A stretch of DNA of 64,000 nt, from NCBI GenBank assembly GCA_000510845.1, contig AZOF01000002.1, positions 62,001-126,000 of the forward strand. The letters run 5' to 3'. Within the stretch, counting starts at the first letter, position 1; each line of letters opens with the position of its first letter. The notes beneath the pieces are model-generated. The model was not told the DNA's origin. It did not search any database and saw only the letters and a program-made list of their open reading frames with translations. Positions 19,292 through 28,890 of this stretch are shown here, one piece after another. A program made the translations under genes and the position numbers. The stretch comes from an alpha proteobacterium SCGC AAA028-D10. GTDB taxonomy: Bacteria > Pseudomonadota > Alphaproteobacteria > Pelagibacterales > Pelagibacteraceae.

Positions 19292-19843
19292 ATGAAGAAA
19301 TTTTTATACATTGTTTTAACAATGTTAATTTTTCTCAGTGCTAATACAAAAGGATCTGAAAAAGAAAAAATAATTGAAAATTTAAAAAAAATAAATTCTA
19401 TTAAATTCAATTTCACGCAGACCACAAATGACATAACAGAAAATGGAAATTGTATTATTGTTTACCCAAAAAAAATGCGATGTTTATACGAAGAGGAAGA
19501 TAAAGAGATTGTTGTGAATGATGATTATTTATTCCTAATAAATAGGAGAGAAAACAAGAATTATAACTATAATATCAAAGACACTCCTTTAGGAGTTATG
19601 TTAGACAAAGAAAATATTATAGAAAAATTATCAAAAGTAGAAAAATTTAACAAAATAGATAAAAATATAATTGCAATTATTGATCTAAACTCTCAAGAAA
19701 GTATTGAGATCTATTTTAACTCTAAAGAAATGAATATTGTAGGATGGAAAATAAAAAATTATGACAAATCTAGTCTAGAATTCTTAATGAAAAATATCTC
19801 AACAAACATTAATACGAACGAAAAATTTGAAACTCCTAAATAA
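19292..19843 (+). CDS. lolA: Outer-membrane lipoprotein carrier protein LolA-like
   Basis: The 183-aa protein has a Sec signal peptide (MKKFLYIVLTMLIFLSANTKG). The LolA start of the mature domain reads IKFNFTQTTNDITENGNCIIVYPKKMRCLYEEED, which matches the F-x-Q-x7-G-x6-P-x4-(F/W/C) pattern. LolA ferries lipoproteins across the periplasm. Position directly after ftsK (5 bases) matches ftsK-lolA pairs in many Alphaproteobacteria. It converges on the GNAT gene. Confidence 0.88.
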   Translation: MKKFLYIVLTMLIFLSANTKGSEKEKIIENLKKINSIKFNFTQTTNDITENGNCIIVYPKKMRCLYEEEDKEIVVNDDYLFLINRRENKNYNYNIKDTPLGVMLDKENIIEKLSKVEKFNKIDKNIIAIIDLNSQESIEIYFNSKEMNIVGWKIKNYDKSSLEFLMKNISTNINTNEKFETPK

Positions 19844-19847
19844 AAAA

Positions 19848-20366
19848 TTATAAGTTTTCTGGATTGAAAAATATTTTTTCTGTTTTAAAAACTTTCATAC
19901 CTCTTGCAAGATAATTTTTTAAGGCATTAGGATGATCAAGCGTGCATGTATGAACCCAAACTTTATTAATCTTCTGGTTAAAAGAAGTTAATATTGCATC
20001 AGTTAACAAATGCCCGCCAATTCCTTTTCCATAAAATTCTTTAAATATTCCAAAATAAGGTATCTCCATTGAGGGGACTTTTGGGTCATAAAGTAACTCA
20101 TAATATCCTGCTAAATTATTATTTTGTTTTAAAATATATAATTTAAAAAAGTCATTACTGATATAATCCAACCAATCTTGATCACTCCACTTTAGTCTGT
20201 CTCTCCAAAAAAAATCTCTTCCTACCTCTTTGTAAAGAAATTTACAAAAATCTATTGTTGGTTTTTTTTCTAAAACAACTTCTAGATTTTTTTCTTTACA
20301 ATTTGATTCTGTTAAATCGCTCCTTGAAAGAAGATGTAGATAAAATCTATCTATGGATCTTTCCAT
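19848..20366 (-). CDS. GNAT-family N-acetyltransferase
   Basis: The 172-aa protein has the acetyl-CoA pyrophosphate loop FYGKGIGGHLLTDA (Q/RxxGxG/A type, about residues 111-124) preceded by a beta-4 strand IPYFGIFKE, and a C-terminal VHTCTLDHPNALKNYLARGMKVFKTE. Substrate unknown. It is 1 base from the HIT gene, in the leftward his-cluster transcript. Confidence 0.85.
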   Translation of the reverse strand: MERSIDRFYLHLLSRSDLTESNCKEKNLEVVLEKKPTIDFCKFLYKEVGRDFFWRDRLKWSDQDWLDYISNDFFKLYILKQNNNLAGYYELLYDPKVPSMEIPYFGIFKEFYGKGIGGHLLTDAILTSFNQKINKVWVHTCTLDHPNALKNYLARGMKVFKTEKIFFNPENL

Positions 20367-20367
20367 A

Positions 20368-20724
20368 TTACTTATGGATCATTCTTCCTAATTTTTCTCC
20401 GCCAAAGATATGAAAGTGCAAGTGGGGAACCTCTTGACCGCCATCTATTCCATTATTTCCTAAGTACCTATATCCAGAAGAAGACACGCCTAGAATGCTG
20501 GCAACTTTGCCCAAAGCTCTAATTAGGCCCTCAATTTCTTCACTTTTAGCATTAGCTGCAAAATCGTTCATATCTACATAAGCGCCCTTTGGGATTACCA
20601 AAACATGAACCTTTGCTTGAGGATTAATATCTTTAAATGCCAAAGTAAACTTGTCTTCGTAAATTTTATCACAAGGAATTTCCCCTCTTAAAATTTTGGC
20701 AAATATATTATTTTTATCGTACAT
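20368..20724 (-). CDS. HIT-family (HINT-like) hydrolase
   Basis: The 118-aa histidine-triad protein ends its domain with VPHLHFHIFGGEKLGRMIH, the His-x-His-x-His-x-x motif that catalyses nucleotidyl transfer. The N-terminus (NIFAKILRGEIPCDKIYEDKFTLAF) is the standard Hint start. It is likely an adenosine phosphoramidase. It overlaps hisE by 11 bases. Confidence 0.94.
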   Translation of the reverse strand: MYDKNNIFAKILRGEIPCDKIYEDKFTLAFKDINPQAKVHVLVIPKGAYVDMNDFAANAKSEEIEGLIRALGKVASILGVSSSGYRYLGNNGIDGGQEVPHLHFHIFGGEKLGRMIHK

Positions 20725-21040
20725 TTTTTTTTCTACTTCTCTTCTCTTGAATTCCTGAAATTTTTTGTCTTCTCTTTAACTCTTTCATAATTAAAGCTAT
20801 TGAAATTTTTTTAAACTCTAGAAGAACTAAGAAATGATATAATAGATCTGAAGCTTCGTGAATTATATTTTTTTTATTAGAATATTTAGATGAAGTCGCA
20901 AGTTCTCTTGCTTCTTCCATAAATTTTTTTATACAAAAATTCTTTCCTTTTTTAAAAAGACTTGCCGTATATGAAATGTTTGGATTTTTATTCTTTTGTT
21001 TCTTTATCTTTTTTGTAAGCTGTTCTAAATTTTTAAACAT
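20714..21040 (-). CDS. hisE: Phosphoribosyl-ATP diphosphatase
   Basis: The 108-aa protein has the MazG-like all-alpha HisE fold: SYTASLFKKGKNFCIKKFMEEARELATS, then IIHEASDLLYHFLVLLEFKKI, with the conserved acidic metal-binding EE...E..D pattern. It catalyses the second step of histidine synthesis. Two bases separate it from hisF, in the order hisB-hisH-hisA-hisF-hisE. Confidence 0.94.
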   Translation of the reverse strand: MFKNLEQLTKKIKKQKNKNPNISYTASLFKKGKNFCIKKFMEEARELATSSKYSNKKNIIHEASDLLYHFLVLLEFKKISIALIMKELKRRQKISGIQEKRSRKKNVR

Positions 21041-21042
21041 AG

Positions 21043-21801
21043 TTAAATTCTTATTGGTATTCCCTTTTTAATTAAATAGTTTTTTGCATCCATTATTGAA
21101 TATTCGCCATAATGAAAGATTGAAGCTGCTAAAACCGCACTAGCTAAACCTATATTAAAACCTTCATATAAATGATCGAGATTACCGACTCCTCCTGATG
21201 CTATCACTGGTATAGACACTAAGCTTGAAATAGCCTTTGTTAACTCAATATCATAACCCGTTTTTGTCCCGTCTTTATCCATAGATGTAAGAAGAATTTC
21301 TCCAGCACCATTTTTTTCGGCAATTTTAGCATATTCAATAGCATCAATGCCTGTAGAATTTCTTCCTCCATGAGTAAATATTTCCCATTTATTATTTCCT
21401 ATTTTTTTTGCATCTATTGCAATTACTATACATTGAGATCCAAATCTAATTGCGCTCTCTTTAATAAAATTATGATTTTTTACTGCCGCAGTATTAATTG
21501 AAACTTTATCTGCGCCTGCGAGTAAAAGACTTTTAATATCTTCGATGCTACTAATGCCACCGCCAACAGTTAGAGGAACAAAACAACTTTTTGCTGTTTC
21601 GCTTACCTTGTCTAATAAAATTTTTCTATTTTCGCTTGATGCGGTGATATCTAAAAAACATATTTCATCAGCACCGCCTTTATCATATATTTTTGCCTGC
21701 TCTACTGGATCGCCAGCATCTTTTAGATTTACAAAATTGATACCTTTTACAACTCTGCCATCTTTAACATCAAGACAAGGTATAATTCTTTTTTTAAGCA
21801 T
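21043..21801 (-). CDS. hisF: Imidazole glycerol phosphate synthase, cyclase subunit
   Basis: The 252-aa TIM barrel begins with [19 protein letters not shown] (catalytic Asp in CLD), has LTVGGGISS and IDAKKIGN in the middle, and ends with [11 protein letters not shown]. HisF uses ammonia delivered by HisH to close the imidazole ring. It is 5 bases downstream of hisA. Confidence 0.98.
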   Translation of the reverse strand: MLKKRIIPCLDVKDGRVVKGINFVNLKDAGDPVEQAKIYDKGGADEICFLDITASSENRKILLDKVSETAKSCFVPLTVGGGISSIEDIKSLLLAGADKVSINTAAVKNHNFIKESAIRFGSQCIVIAIDAKKIGNNKWEIFTHGGRNSTGIDAIEYAKIAEKNGAGEILLTSMDKDGTKTGYDIELTKAISSLVSIPVIASGGVGNLDHLYEGFNIGLASAVLAASIFHYGEYSIMDAKNYLIKKGIPIRI

Positions 21802-21806
21802 TTTTT

Positions 21807-22520
21807 TTAAACAAATTTTTTAAGTTCATTTAGAGAAATAGATTTATCATAAATAGCCTTACCAATAATAACTCCATAAAATAACTCGGCTTTATGTAAT
21901 TTTCTTATATCTTTTATGTCTGAAACTCCGCCAGAAACGACTAATGGAATATTAACTTTTGTGACTATTTTTTTTAGCTGAGAAAAATTAACCCCAGTCT
22001 TTGTTCCGTCTCTATTTATGTCTGTATAAATAATTCTAGAAACCCCAAAGTCTTCTAACTTTTTTGAAAAATGCATAAGTTTTATTTTTGTTTGCTTGAC
22101 CCAACCTTTAATAGCTAAAAAATTATTTCTAACATCTAAAGCAACAGCTATTCTTCCTGGAAATAAATCACATGCTTTCTTTAGAATCTTTGGGTTTTGT
22201 ATAGCCATAGTTCCAACAACTACCGTTGAAACTCCATTTTTAATCCAAAAAGATATTTGTTTTAGAGTTCTGATTCCTCCTCCTAATTGCACTTTTAAAT
22301 CAGTGTTTTTAATGATTTTTATTATAACTTTTTTATTCTTAGATCTTCCTTTTAAAGCACCATCAAGATCTACGAGGTGCAGATCTGTAAAACCTTTTTT
22401 TTTAAATTGAAGCGCCTGATTATATGGAGAGGAATTAAATATAGTCGTTTTATTAAAATCTCCTTTATAAAGTCTTACACATTTTCCATCTTTTAAATCT
22501 ATTGCTGGGAATATTATCAT
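21807..22520 (-). CDS. hisA: ProFAR isomerase
   Basis: I chose ATG 22520 (237 aa, [20 protein letters not shown]), which overlaps the hisH stop in a TAATG junction; an ATG four codons upstream lies inside hisH. The duplicated half-barrel signatures QLGGGIRTL and [10 protein letters not shown] are present. It isomerises the 5'-ProFAR intermediate of histidine synthesis. Confidence 0.97.
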   Translation of the reverse strand: MIIFPAIDLKDGKCVRLYKGDFNKTTIFNSSPYNQALQFKKKGFTDLHLVDLDGALKGRSKNKKVIIKIIKNTDLKVQLGGGIRTLKQISFWIKNGVSTVVVGTMAIQNPKILKKACDLFPGRIAVALDVRNNFLAIKGWVKQTKIKLMHFSKKLEDFGVSRIIYTDINRDGTKTGVNFSQLKKIVTKVNIPLVVSGGVSDIKDIRKLHKAELFYGVIIGKAIYDKSISLNELKKFV

Positions 22521-23161
22521 TATAAATTCCAATTCAAAAAGTTAGACAATAACTTAATCCCATTTTCCTGACTCTTTTCAGGGTGAAATTGGGTGCCAAA
22601 AATATTTTCTTTTAAAAGAGCGACTACTACTGGTTCTTCATAATCCGTTTTACAAATAACATCATTAATATTTTCTGCTTCAAATGCATAACTGTGAACA
22701 AAATAAAAATGGGATAAGTTCTTAATATCTAAAAATAAATCATTTTTTTTAACAACGCTAACTTCATTCCATCCCATATGAGGTAATTTTAAATCTTTAT
22801 TATTAAGTTTTATTTTTTTTACAGCGCCTTTAATCCAGCCAAATCCTTTAGTAACCTCTTCTTCAAATCCTTGATCTGAAAAAAGCTGCATACCAACACA
22901 AATTCCAAAAATCGGTTTTTTTTTAATTAAGACAAATTCATTAATAGAATCCCATAATCCAGATATATTTTTTAATCCTAAAGCACACTGTCTATAAGAG
23001 CCTTGACCGGGCAATATAATCTTGTCTGAATCTAAAATATCTTTAGGCTTGTTGGATATTCTTATATTTATTTTTTTATTAACTTTTGTAGCTGCGACTT
23101 CTAAGGCTTTTGAAACGGAATTGAGATTCCCCGTTCCATAATCAACTATTGATACATACAT
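22520..23161 (-). CDS. hisH: Imidazole glycerol phosphate synthase, glutamine amidotransferase subunit
   Basis: The 213-aa class I amidotransferase has the nucleophile in PIFGICVGMQLF and the His/Glu of the triad in GTQFHPEKSQ. The N-terminus is VDYGTGNLNSV. It hydrolyses glutamine and channels ammonia to HisF. It is coupled to hisA by overlapping stop and start codons. Confidence 0.98.
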   Translation of the reverse strand: MYVSIVDYGTGNLNSVSKALEVAATKVNKKINIRISNKPKDILDSDKIILPGQGSYRQCALGLKNISGLWDSINEFVLIKKKPIFGICVGMQLFSDQGFEEEVTKGFGWIKGAVKKIKLNNKDLKLPHMGWNEVSVVKKNDLFLDIKNLSHFYFVHSYAFEAENINDVICKTDYEEPVVVALLKENIFGTQFHPEKSQENGIKLLSNFLNWNL

Positions 23162-23172
23162 TTAAAAAATCT

Positions 23173-23760
23173 TTAAAGTATTCCTTTAGTGGAAGGCAAA
23201 GAATCTCCTGCTCTTGCATCTTTTTCTAATGCAAGACGTAAAGCTCTCGCCAATCCTTTAAAACAAGATTCAATAATGTGGTGACTATTATCACCATAAA
23301 TATTTTCTATGTGCAAAGTAATACCAGCGCTTTGTGAAAAGGCCTGGAACCATTCTTTAAATAGTTCAGTATCCATTTCTCCAAGCTTTTCTACTTTTAA
23401 TTTTACATTCCAAACTAGGTAAGGTCTGTTTGATATATCAAGCGAAACTCTGCTTAATGTTTCATCCATTGGAATATAAGCATGCGCATATCTTTTAATG
23501 CCCTTTTTATCTCCCAAAGCTTTAGCAATAGCTTCGCCTATAACAATTCCTGAGTCTTCCGTTGTGTGGTGGAGATCAATGTGTAAATCACCTTTTGCTT
23601 TCAAATTTATATCTACCAAAGAGTGTTTTGATAGCTGTTCAAGCATGTGATTTAAAAAACCAATTCCTGTATCTATATTATAAACGCCTTTGCCATCTAA
23701 ATTTACTTCTGCCTCTATAGATGTTTCTTTGGTTTTTCTATTAACTTTTGCGATCCTCAT
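23173..23760 (-). CDS. hisB: Imidazoleglycerol-phosphate dehydratase
   Basis: The 195-aa monofunctional HisB (no phosphatase domain) has the metal-binding His clusters [24 protein letters not shown] and [18 protein letters not shown]. It heads the leftward his operon; the 74-bp spacer at 23761-23834 probably carries the operon promoter. The product is full length. Confidence 0.98.
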   Translation of the reverse strand: MRIAKVNRKTKETSIEAEVNLDGKGVYNIDTGIGFLNHMLEQLSKHSLVDINLKAKGDLHIDLHHTTEDSGIVIGEAIAKALGDKKGIKRYAHAYIPMDETLSRVSLDISNRPYLVWNVKLKVEKLGEMDTELFKEWFQAFSQSAGITLHIENIYGDNSHHIIESCFKGLARALRLALEKDARAGDSLPSTKGIL

Positions 23761-23834
23761 ATGAATTAATAATCTATATATAGAAAAACTAACGTTATCA
23801 ATAAATTAGCTTTAATAGTTAAATAAATACTATT

Positions 23835-24272
23835 CTATAATCTTTTTTTTAATCTTAATAAAAAAGCTCCTGATCCACCTAAATTTTGATCTGGCTCTTC
23901 CATAGAATTAATAATATCTGAAAAATTATCTTTGATAAAATTTGGAATTGCATATTTTAGTAAGCTTAAATCTTCTGACAAATAAGGATTCTCCTTAACC
24001 TTAGATCTTAAGCCTTTGCCTGTAATGATTAAAATATTTCTTAAATCTTTCTGGTAACAATTTTCTATAATGCCTCTTATCTTCTCAAAAGATTCTTGCA
24101 ATGAGTAACCGTGTAAATCTATTTTAAAATCAATATGATCTTGCTTTTTATTTCCTTTTACAGATTTTTTAGATATTTCGCCTTTATCACCATCTAAAAA
24201 TTTCTGATTTTTAAAATCTTCCCAAGCTTTTATATCTTCTACGTTTGTAGGATTTTTATTATTCTTTGACAT
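23835..24272 (-). CDS. Smr-domain protein
   Basis: I chose ATG 24272 (145 aa, MSKNNKNPTN); two further ATGs just upstream lie in the end of the Tim44-like gene. The C-terminal Smr domain starts with KIDLHGYSLQESFEKI (the DLHG motif) and continues with RNILIITGKGLRSK (the T-G-x-G loop). Smr domains are nucleases or nicking domains related to MutS2. Small stand-alone forms like this follow the Tim44-like gene in many Alphaproteobacteria. The 5' end overlaps that gene by 14 bases. Confidence 0.86.
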   Translation of the reverse strand: MSKNNKNPTNVEDIKAWEDFKNQKFLDGDKGEISKKSVKGNKKQDHIDFKIDLHGYSLQESFEKIRGIIENCYQKDLRNILIITGKGLRSKVKENPYLSEDLSLLKYAIPNFIKDNFSDIINSMEEPDQNLGGSGAFLLRLKKRL

Positions 24273-24873
24273 GCACATCCTGTGCAATTTCAGTTAAACT
24301 CCAAGTAGGGTCATCAGAATTTAGATCTCTTGAAAAGCTCCAAACATCATTAACCGTTTGAATCTCCTCGGGACTGCCCTCAATAATATTGTTATTAGCA
24401 TCTTTAGTGCAGGATATAATCTCGCTCACAAATCTAGTTTTGACAGTATAAAAACTATCTTTCTTATCTACATTCTCTATTTTTGCTTTTTTAATTCCTA
24501 TAAAAGTAAATTGATTAACATATTTTTTATTTTTTCTTTCATCAAGAACACCGACAAAGCTTTTATAAACTTCTGGTGATGTTAAATCTTTTAAAGTTTT
24601 TTTGTCTGCAGCTGCAAATGCGTTCACAATCATTTCATAGGCTGCTTGAGCGCCTTTTAAAAAAGTCTCTTCTTTAAATTCTTTTAAATTAATATTTTCT
24701 TGGCTTCTAGATGGGTTAACATCCTCAAACTGGGCATCAACTACAACTGATTTCTTTGCTCTAACAGGACCATCTTCAGCTCCTTTACCAAGAACATTCC
24801 TAAGTCTTAAAATAATTATACCCGCCACTATGGCAAGCAATACAATATCTATATAGCCAAAATTGTCATTCAT
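24259..24873 (-). CDS. Tim44/TimA-like membrane-anchored protein
   Basis: The 204-aa protein has one N-terminal membrane segment (about residues 6-24, IDIVLLAIVAGIIILRLRNVLG, which is followed by GKGAEDGP). Its C-terminal Tim44-like domain includes FLKGAQAAYEMIVNAFAAAD, LKDLTSPEVYKSF and DVWSFSRDLNSDDPTWSL. In mitochondria Tim44 tethers the import motor; in Alphaproteobacteria the role is unclear but the protein is conserved and faces the cytoplasm. It is divergent from secB. Confidence 0.85.
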   Translation of the reverse strand: MNDNFGYIDIVLLAIVAGIIILRLRNVLGKGAEDGPVRAKKSVVVDAQFEDVNPSRSQENINLKEFKEETFLKGAQAAYEMIVNAFAAADKKTLKDLTSPEVYKSFVGVLDERKNKKYVNQFTFIGIKKAKIENVDKKDSFYTVKTRFVSEIISCTKDANNNIIEGSPEEIQTVNDVWSFSRDLNSDDPTWSLTEIAQDVHVKE

Positions 24874-24989
24874 TTAAGGGTATTTTAGATTAAATAGTTA
24901 AAAATTAATACATCTAAATTTAGATCGAATTAAATGATATTTAATATAAAAAAATATATTTAAATATTACAAAAATTCATATTTTTAAA

Positions 24990-25448
24990 ATGAAAGAAAA
25001 AAATAAAGAAAGTTCTAGATATCAAATCATAGCAAACTACGTAAAAGATTTGTCTTTTGAAATTCCATCTCCAGACTGCTTTGTAGATGCAGCTCAAAAT
25101 CTTGGTAAATATGAGACAAAGGTTGATATTTCTAACAAACCTCTAAAAAATGGGATGCTAGAACTAAATTTAAAACTTATTTTTGAGGCACCAAAAGAAG
25201 TGCTAAATAAAATTCACGCCGAAGCATGTCTTGCTGTAGTATTTAAAGTTACCGACACAGAATTAAAAGCAGAGGAAATTAAAAGAATTATTCTTGCAGA
25301 AATACCTGATTTATATGCAAAAAAACTAACAGATCTTATTACAGAATTATTTCAAAAATCAGGCTTTAAAGAATTTAAATTTAAGAAAGAAATTAACTTT
25401 GACGAACTATACAAACAACAGTCTGCTAATCTAACGCAAAAGCATTAG
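24990..25448 (+). CDS. secB: Protein-export chaperone SecB
   Basis: The 152-aa protein has the SecB features YVKDLSFEIPSPD at the N-terminus, a central LKLIFEAPKEVLNKIHAEACLAVVFKV, and the C-terminal helix. It holds preproteins unfolded and passes them to SecA. The secB gene facing dnaQ near the origin is normal for Alphaproteobacteria. The last 23 bases overlap the 3' end of dnaQ. Confidence 0.9.
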   Translation: MKEKNKESSRYQIIANYVKDLSFEIPSPDCFVDAAQNLGKYETKVDISNKPLKNGMLELNLKLIFEAPKEVLNKIHAEACLAVVFKVTDTELKAEEIKRIILAEIPDLYAKKLTDLITELFQKSGFKEFKFKKEINFDELYKQQSANLTQKH

Positions 25449-26097
25449 AAACATTTTTTTTTAAAAATTTCTTATATTCTTCCACTTGTTCTGGTAAAAT
25501 TTTAACAATAATACCTTCTCTATTCTCATTGCTCATCTTCATCTTTTCATTAAAAGTTTTATCATTAGACATTAGATCAAGCGTTAATTCCTTTTTATCA
25601 ATTAATTCGATGTAAACTTTTGAGAGTAAATGACAGTCCAAAAGTGCAGAATGCTTTTCTCTAGCCTCAATACTAATTTTAAATCTCTTACACAGGGCGT
25701 CTAAGCTATTCCCAACACCTGGAAACTTAAATCTAGCTATCTGCAATGTGTCTAAAATATCAGATTTTAGAATTGGTTTTATATTTAGTCTTCTTAATTC
25801 ATTATTTAAGAATCCAAGATCAAAATCTGCATTGTGAATAATAAGTTTTTTATCTTTAATAAAATTAAGGAAATCTTTAGCAACATCTTTAAACTTGGGT
25901 TTGTTTGATAAAAATTCATCAGAGTAGCCATGGACACTAAAAGCGTCTGCTGAGACCTTAGTCTCGGGATTTAAAAAAGTATGAAAAATATTTTTTGTTG
26001 GGATGTGATTGCTTAATTCCACGCAAGCAATTTCTACGATTCTATCTTTCTCTGCTGACAGCCCCGTTGTCTCTGTATCTAAAATAACTTCAATCAT
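25426..26097 (-). CDS. dnaQ: DNA polymerase III epsilon (3'-5' proofreading exonuclease)
   Basis: The 223-aa DEDD exonuclease has Exo I VILDTETTGL, Exo II IIHNADFDLGFLNNEL and Exo III KHSALLDCHLLSKVY. Epsilon corrects errors of the replicative polymerase. Its start touches the coaE stop, so the two are coupled. Confidence 0.97.
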   Translation of the reverse strand: MIEVILDTETTGLSAEKDRIVEIACVELSNHIPTKNIFHTFLNPETKVSADAFSVHGYSDEFLSNKPKFKDVAKDFLNFIKDKKLIIHNADFDLGFLNNELRRLNIKPILKSDILDTLQIARFKFPGVGNSLDALCKRFKISIEAREKHSALLDCHLLSKVYIELIDKKELTLDLMSNDKTFNEKMKMSNENREGIIVKILPEQVEEYKKFLKKNVSNAFALD

Positions 26098-26678
26098 TAA
26101 TTTAAAAGAATCTTATCAATAATTTTTTTTACCTGCAATTTAACTTTATTTTTGGAACTGTTATAAATTATAAAATCTGCATAGTTTTCTTTGATCTTTT
26201 CGCTTGTCTGTTGTTTTTTTAATATATTTAAAAATTGTTTATCTAAATTTTTTCTTTTTTTAATTCTACTTAAAAAAGAACTAGATCCAGTTTTAACAAG
26301 AATAAAAATATCAACAAAATCGAACATTTTATTTTCTACTAAAAGCGGAACATCTAAAACGACTAATTTATTTTTTTTAAATTTAGTTAGAAAAAGAGCT
26401 AATTTCTTTCTAACTGTTGGGTGAAGAATCTTGTTCAAAAATCTAAATTTATTTGGGTTTTTTTTAAGAGAAGCCCTAAGTTCCTCTTTGTTTATTTTGC
26501 TCTTATAAAGTTTTAACTTAAAAAATTTTGAAATTTTTTTATTAATAATCTTATTATTCTTATAAATATTAGCAACTTCATTATCTGCTGAAAAAATATT
26601 AAAACCTATTTCTCTAAAAATATTTGCAACATAAGATTTGCCGCTTCCAACTGATCCTAAAATACCCACTCTAACCAT
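26097..26678 (-). CDS. coaE: Dephospho-CoA kinase
   Basis: The 193-aa P-loop kinase starts with VGILGSVGSGKSYVANIF and has the family block VLDVPLLVENKMFDFVD. It performs the last step of coenzyme A synthesis. It overlaps aroE by 8 bases and dnaQ by one base, in the leftward maf-aroE-coaE-dnaQ run. Confidence 0.97.
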   Translation of the reverse strand: MVRVGILGSVGSGKSYVANIFREIGFNIFSADNEVANIYKNNKIINKKISKFFKLKLYKSKINKEELRASLKKNPNKFRFLNKILHPTVRKKLALFLTKFKKNKLVVLDVPLLVENKMFDFVDIFILVKTGSSSFLSRIKKRKNLDKQFLNILKKQQTSEKIKENYADFIIYNSSKNKVKLQVKKIIDKILLN

Positions 26679-27498
26679 TAATTTTTTTTCTAAGTTTTTT
26701 ATAAATATCTTTTGTTATCTTTGGGTTTTTCTTATTCCAAATATAAAATGCTTTCTGCGCTTGATAAATAAACATATCCAGTCCTGTGAAAGTTTTGTGG
26801 CCATTCTTTCTTGCATCCTTTAAAAACCCTGTATTCTCTGGGTTATAAACAATATCAACCACATTAATTTTTTTGTCAAAAATACTAAAATCAAATTTTA
26901 AATCCTTCTGGCCAAGCATACCAAGGCTTGTAACATTAATTAAAATTTGGGCATTTCTAAAAAATTTGTAGCGATCATCCCATTTAATTGGATAAATAAT
27001 TTTTTTAAATTTCTTTTTAAAAGTTTTTAGCTTCGAAAATGTCCTATTAGTTATATATATTTTTTTTACTCCCTTTTGGATTAAAGCAAGAATAATGGAA
27101 GAAGTTACGCCTCCAGCTCCAATAATGCCTGCTACTTTAATTTTATTCGTAACTTTTTTTATTACGCCATAAGAAAAACCATAAACATCCGTATTGTCTC
27201 CAACTAATTTTTTTTTGTTTAAGTAAACGGTATTCACTGATGAGGTTTTTAATGCGTCACCCTTTAAAACATCTAAATGCCTAATGATGCTATTTTTAAA
27301 AGGAATAGTCACATTAATACCCTCTATCTCCTTTTTTCTAACTTTAGTTAAAATTTTTTTTATTTCTCCTTGAGTTGTTTTTAATTTTTTGTATTCACAA
27401 TTAATTTTATTTTTATGAAACCAATAATTATGCAACAAAGGAGATAATGAATGTTTAATGGGATTTCCAATAACTAAAAAGTTTTTTTTATTTTTCAT
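26671..27498 (-). CDS. aroE: Shikimate dehydrogenase
   Basis: The 275-aa protein has the shikimate site GNPIKHSLSPLLHNYWF, the catalytic Lys in NVTIPFKNSI, and the NADP motif IIGAGGVTSSIILAL. It reduces 3-dehydroshikimate in aromatic amino acid synthesis. It overlaps maf by 11 bases and coaE by 8. Confidence 0.97.
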   Translation of the reverse strand: MKNKKNFLVIGNPIKHSLSPLLHNYWFHKNKINCEYKKLKTTQGEIKKILTKVRKKEIEGINVTIPFKNSIIRHLDVLKGDALKTSSVNTVYLNKKKLVGDNTDVYGFSYGVIKKVTNKIKVAGIIGAGGVTSSIILALIQKGVKKIYITNRTFSKLKTFKKKFKKIIYPIKWDDRYKFFRNAQILINVTSLGMLGQKDLKFDFSIFDKKINVVDIVYNPENTGFLKDARKNGHKTFTGLDMFIYQAQKAFYIWNKKNPKITKDIYKKLRKKING

Positions 27499-28075
27499 TT
27501 AATTTATAATAGTTAATTAATTGTTTAATTGGCATTCCCATCACAGAATATTCGTCTCCTTTTATTTCTTCAAATAAATCTTTACCCGTTCCTTCTATTT
27601 GATAAACGCCATATTTCTTAATTGTCTCAAGTCCCACTTTTGCTAAATAGTCTTTAATAAAACTGTCTGTTAACCGTTTCATCTTTAAAACAACCTGTTC
27701 GGTGTGCATCCAAATAGTCGAGCCATTTTTACTCAAACAAATAGAGCTAAACAAAGAATGTTCTTTGCCATTTAGTCTTTTCATCAAGCTAGATGCTAAT
27801 TCCATATTTTCTGGCTTATTGAATATATTGCCCTCTAAATCCAAAACTTGATCTGCCCCGAGAACATCCTGGTTATAAATTTTGCTGCTTATTTTTTTTG
27901 CTTTTGTCTCCGCAAGAGCTCTTGAAATATCAAATGAACTAAATTTTTCTGCTAATAAAGAATTTTTTATTTCGTCCTCATCTACATTGGCCACTTCTAC
28001 TTTAACATTAAAACCAAAATCATTTAATATTTTTAGCCTTATCCCGCTTGCGGATGCTAAAATTATATTTCTCAT
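27488..28075 (-). CDS. maf: Maf-family nucleoside triphosphate pyrophosphatase
   Basis: The 195-aa protein starts with IILASASGIRLKIL (the Maf loop) and contains VLGADQVLDLEGNIFNKPEN (catalytic Asp) and YQIEGTGKDLFEEIKGDEYSVMGMP. Maf proteins hydrolyse modified or canonical NTPs and affect division. The start overlaps the PPSR stop by one base. Confidence 0.95.
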   Translation of the reverse strand: MRNIILASASGIRLKILNDFGFNVKVEVANVDEDEIKNSLLAEKFSSFDISRALAETKAKKISSKIYNQDVLGADQVLDLEGNIFNKPENMELASSLMKRLNGKEHSLFSSICLSKNGSTIWMHTEQVVLKMKRLTDSFIKDYLAKVGLETIKKYGVYQIEGTGKDLFEEIKGDEYSVMGMPIKQLINYYKLNEK

Positions 28076-28890
28076 TAACTGTTTTTAATTTCGTGAATCT
28101 TTATAATTGAAGCTGCGGTTTCTTCTACTGATTTTCTTGTTACATCAATTGTTGGGATATTGTTTAACTTAAAAACTTTCCTGCTTTCTTCCAGCTCTTC
28201 TCGGATCCTCTCCAAATCAACATAGGATGTATGTTTTTCTTCGCTCAATGTGTTGAGTCTGTTTTTTCTTATATCCACCAATCTTTCGGGGTCGGCAATC
28301 AATCCTACAATTGTCTTTTTTTTATTCTTCAAAATATCTTCTGGTATTTTTTGATTTGGAACCATTGGAATATTAGCTGATTTATAACCTCTGTTTGCAA
28401 GATAAATGGTTGTTGGCGTTTTGCTTGTTCTGCTAATGCCTAAAATAATTATATCGGCCTCTAAAATTGTTTCTAATTTTTGGCCATCATCATGCTCAAT
28501 ACTAAATTGCATTGCGGCAATCTTTTTATAATATTCTTTATTTAAAATGTGTTGACCGCTCGGTTTTCTGTTGGCTTTTCTATTAAGGGCTATTTCAAAT
28601 TTTGGAATTAAATAATCTAAAACACCAAAACAGGGAATTTTATGCTTCTCTGTTTCTTGGACTAAAAAAGAGGTAACAGCAGGCTCCACAAGAGTATAAA
28701 GCACTATCGAATTTCCTAATTTGTCACATTTTTCTAATAGTGTTGCAATTTGAGCCTCCGTTCTAACAAAAGAGAAATGGTGTAAATTATTATTAAAATT
28801 TTCAAACTGAGCTTTTAGAGCAAGAAATATTCTATCTAGAGTTTCTCCGGTTGAATCGGAGACTAAAAAAACGTTATATTTTGTGTTCAT
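28075..28890 (-). CDS. Pyruvate, phosphate/water dikinase regulatory protein (PPSR, DUF299)
   Basis: The 271-aa bifunctional kinase/phosphotransferase has the N-terminal FLVSDSTGETLDRI and the P-loop-like IIILGISRTSKTPTTIYLANRGYKSANIP. It regulates PEP synthase or pyruvate phosphate dikinase by reversible Thr phosphorylation. Its homologue (RP001) flanks the origin opposite hemE in Rickettsia and Caulobacter, so it is a synteny marker for oriC here. It starts the leftward block maf-aroE-coaE-dnaQ. Confidence 0.95.
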   Translation of the reverse strand: MNTKYNVFLVSDSTGETLDRIFLALKAQFENFNNNLHHFSFVRTEAQIATLLEKCDKLGNSIVLYTLVEPAVTSFLVQETEKHKIPCFGVLDYLIPKFEIALNRKANRKPSGQHILNKEYYKKIAAMQFSIEHDDGQKLETILEADIIILGISRTSKTPTTIYLANRGYKSANIPMVPNQKIPEDILKNKKKTIVGLIADPERLVDIRKNRLNTLSEEKHTSYVDLERIREELEESRKVFKLNNIPTIDVTRKSVEETAASIIKIHEIKNS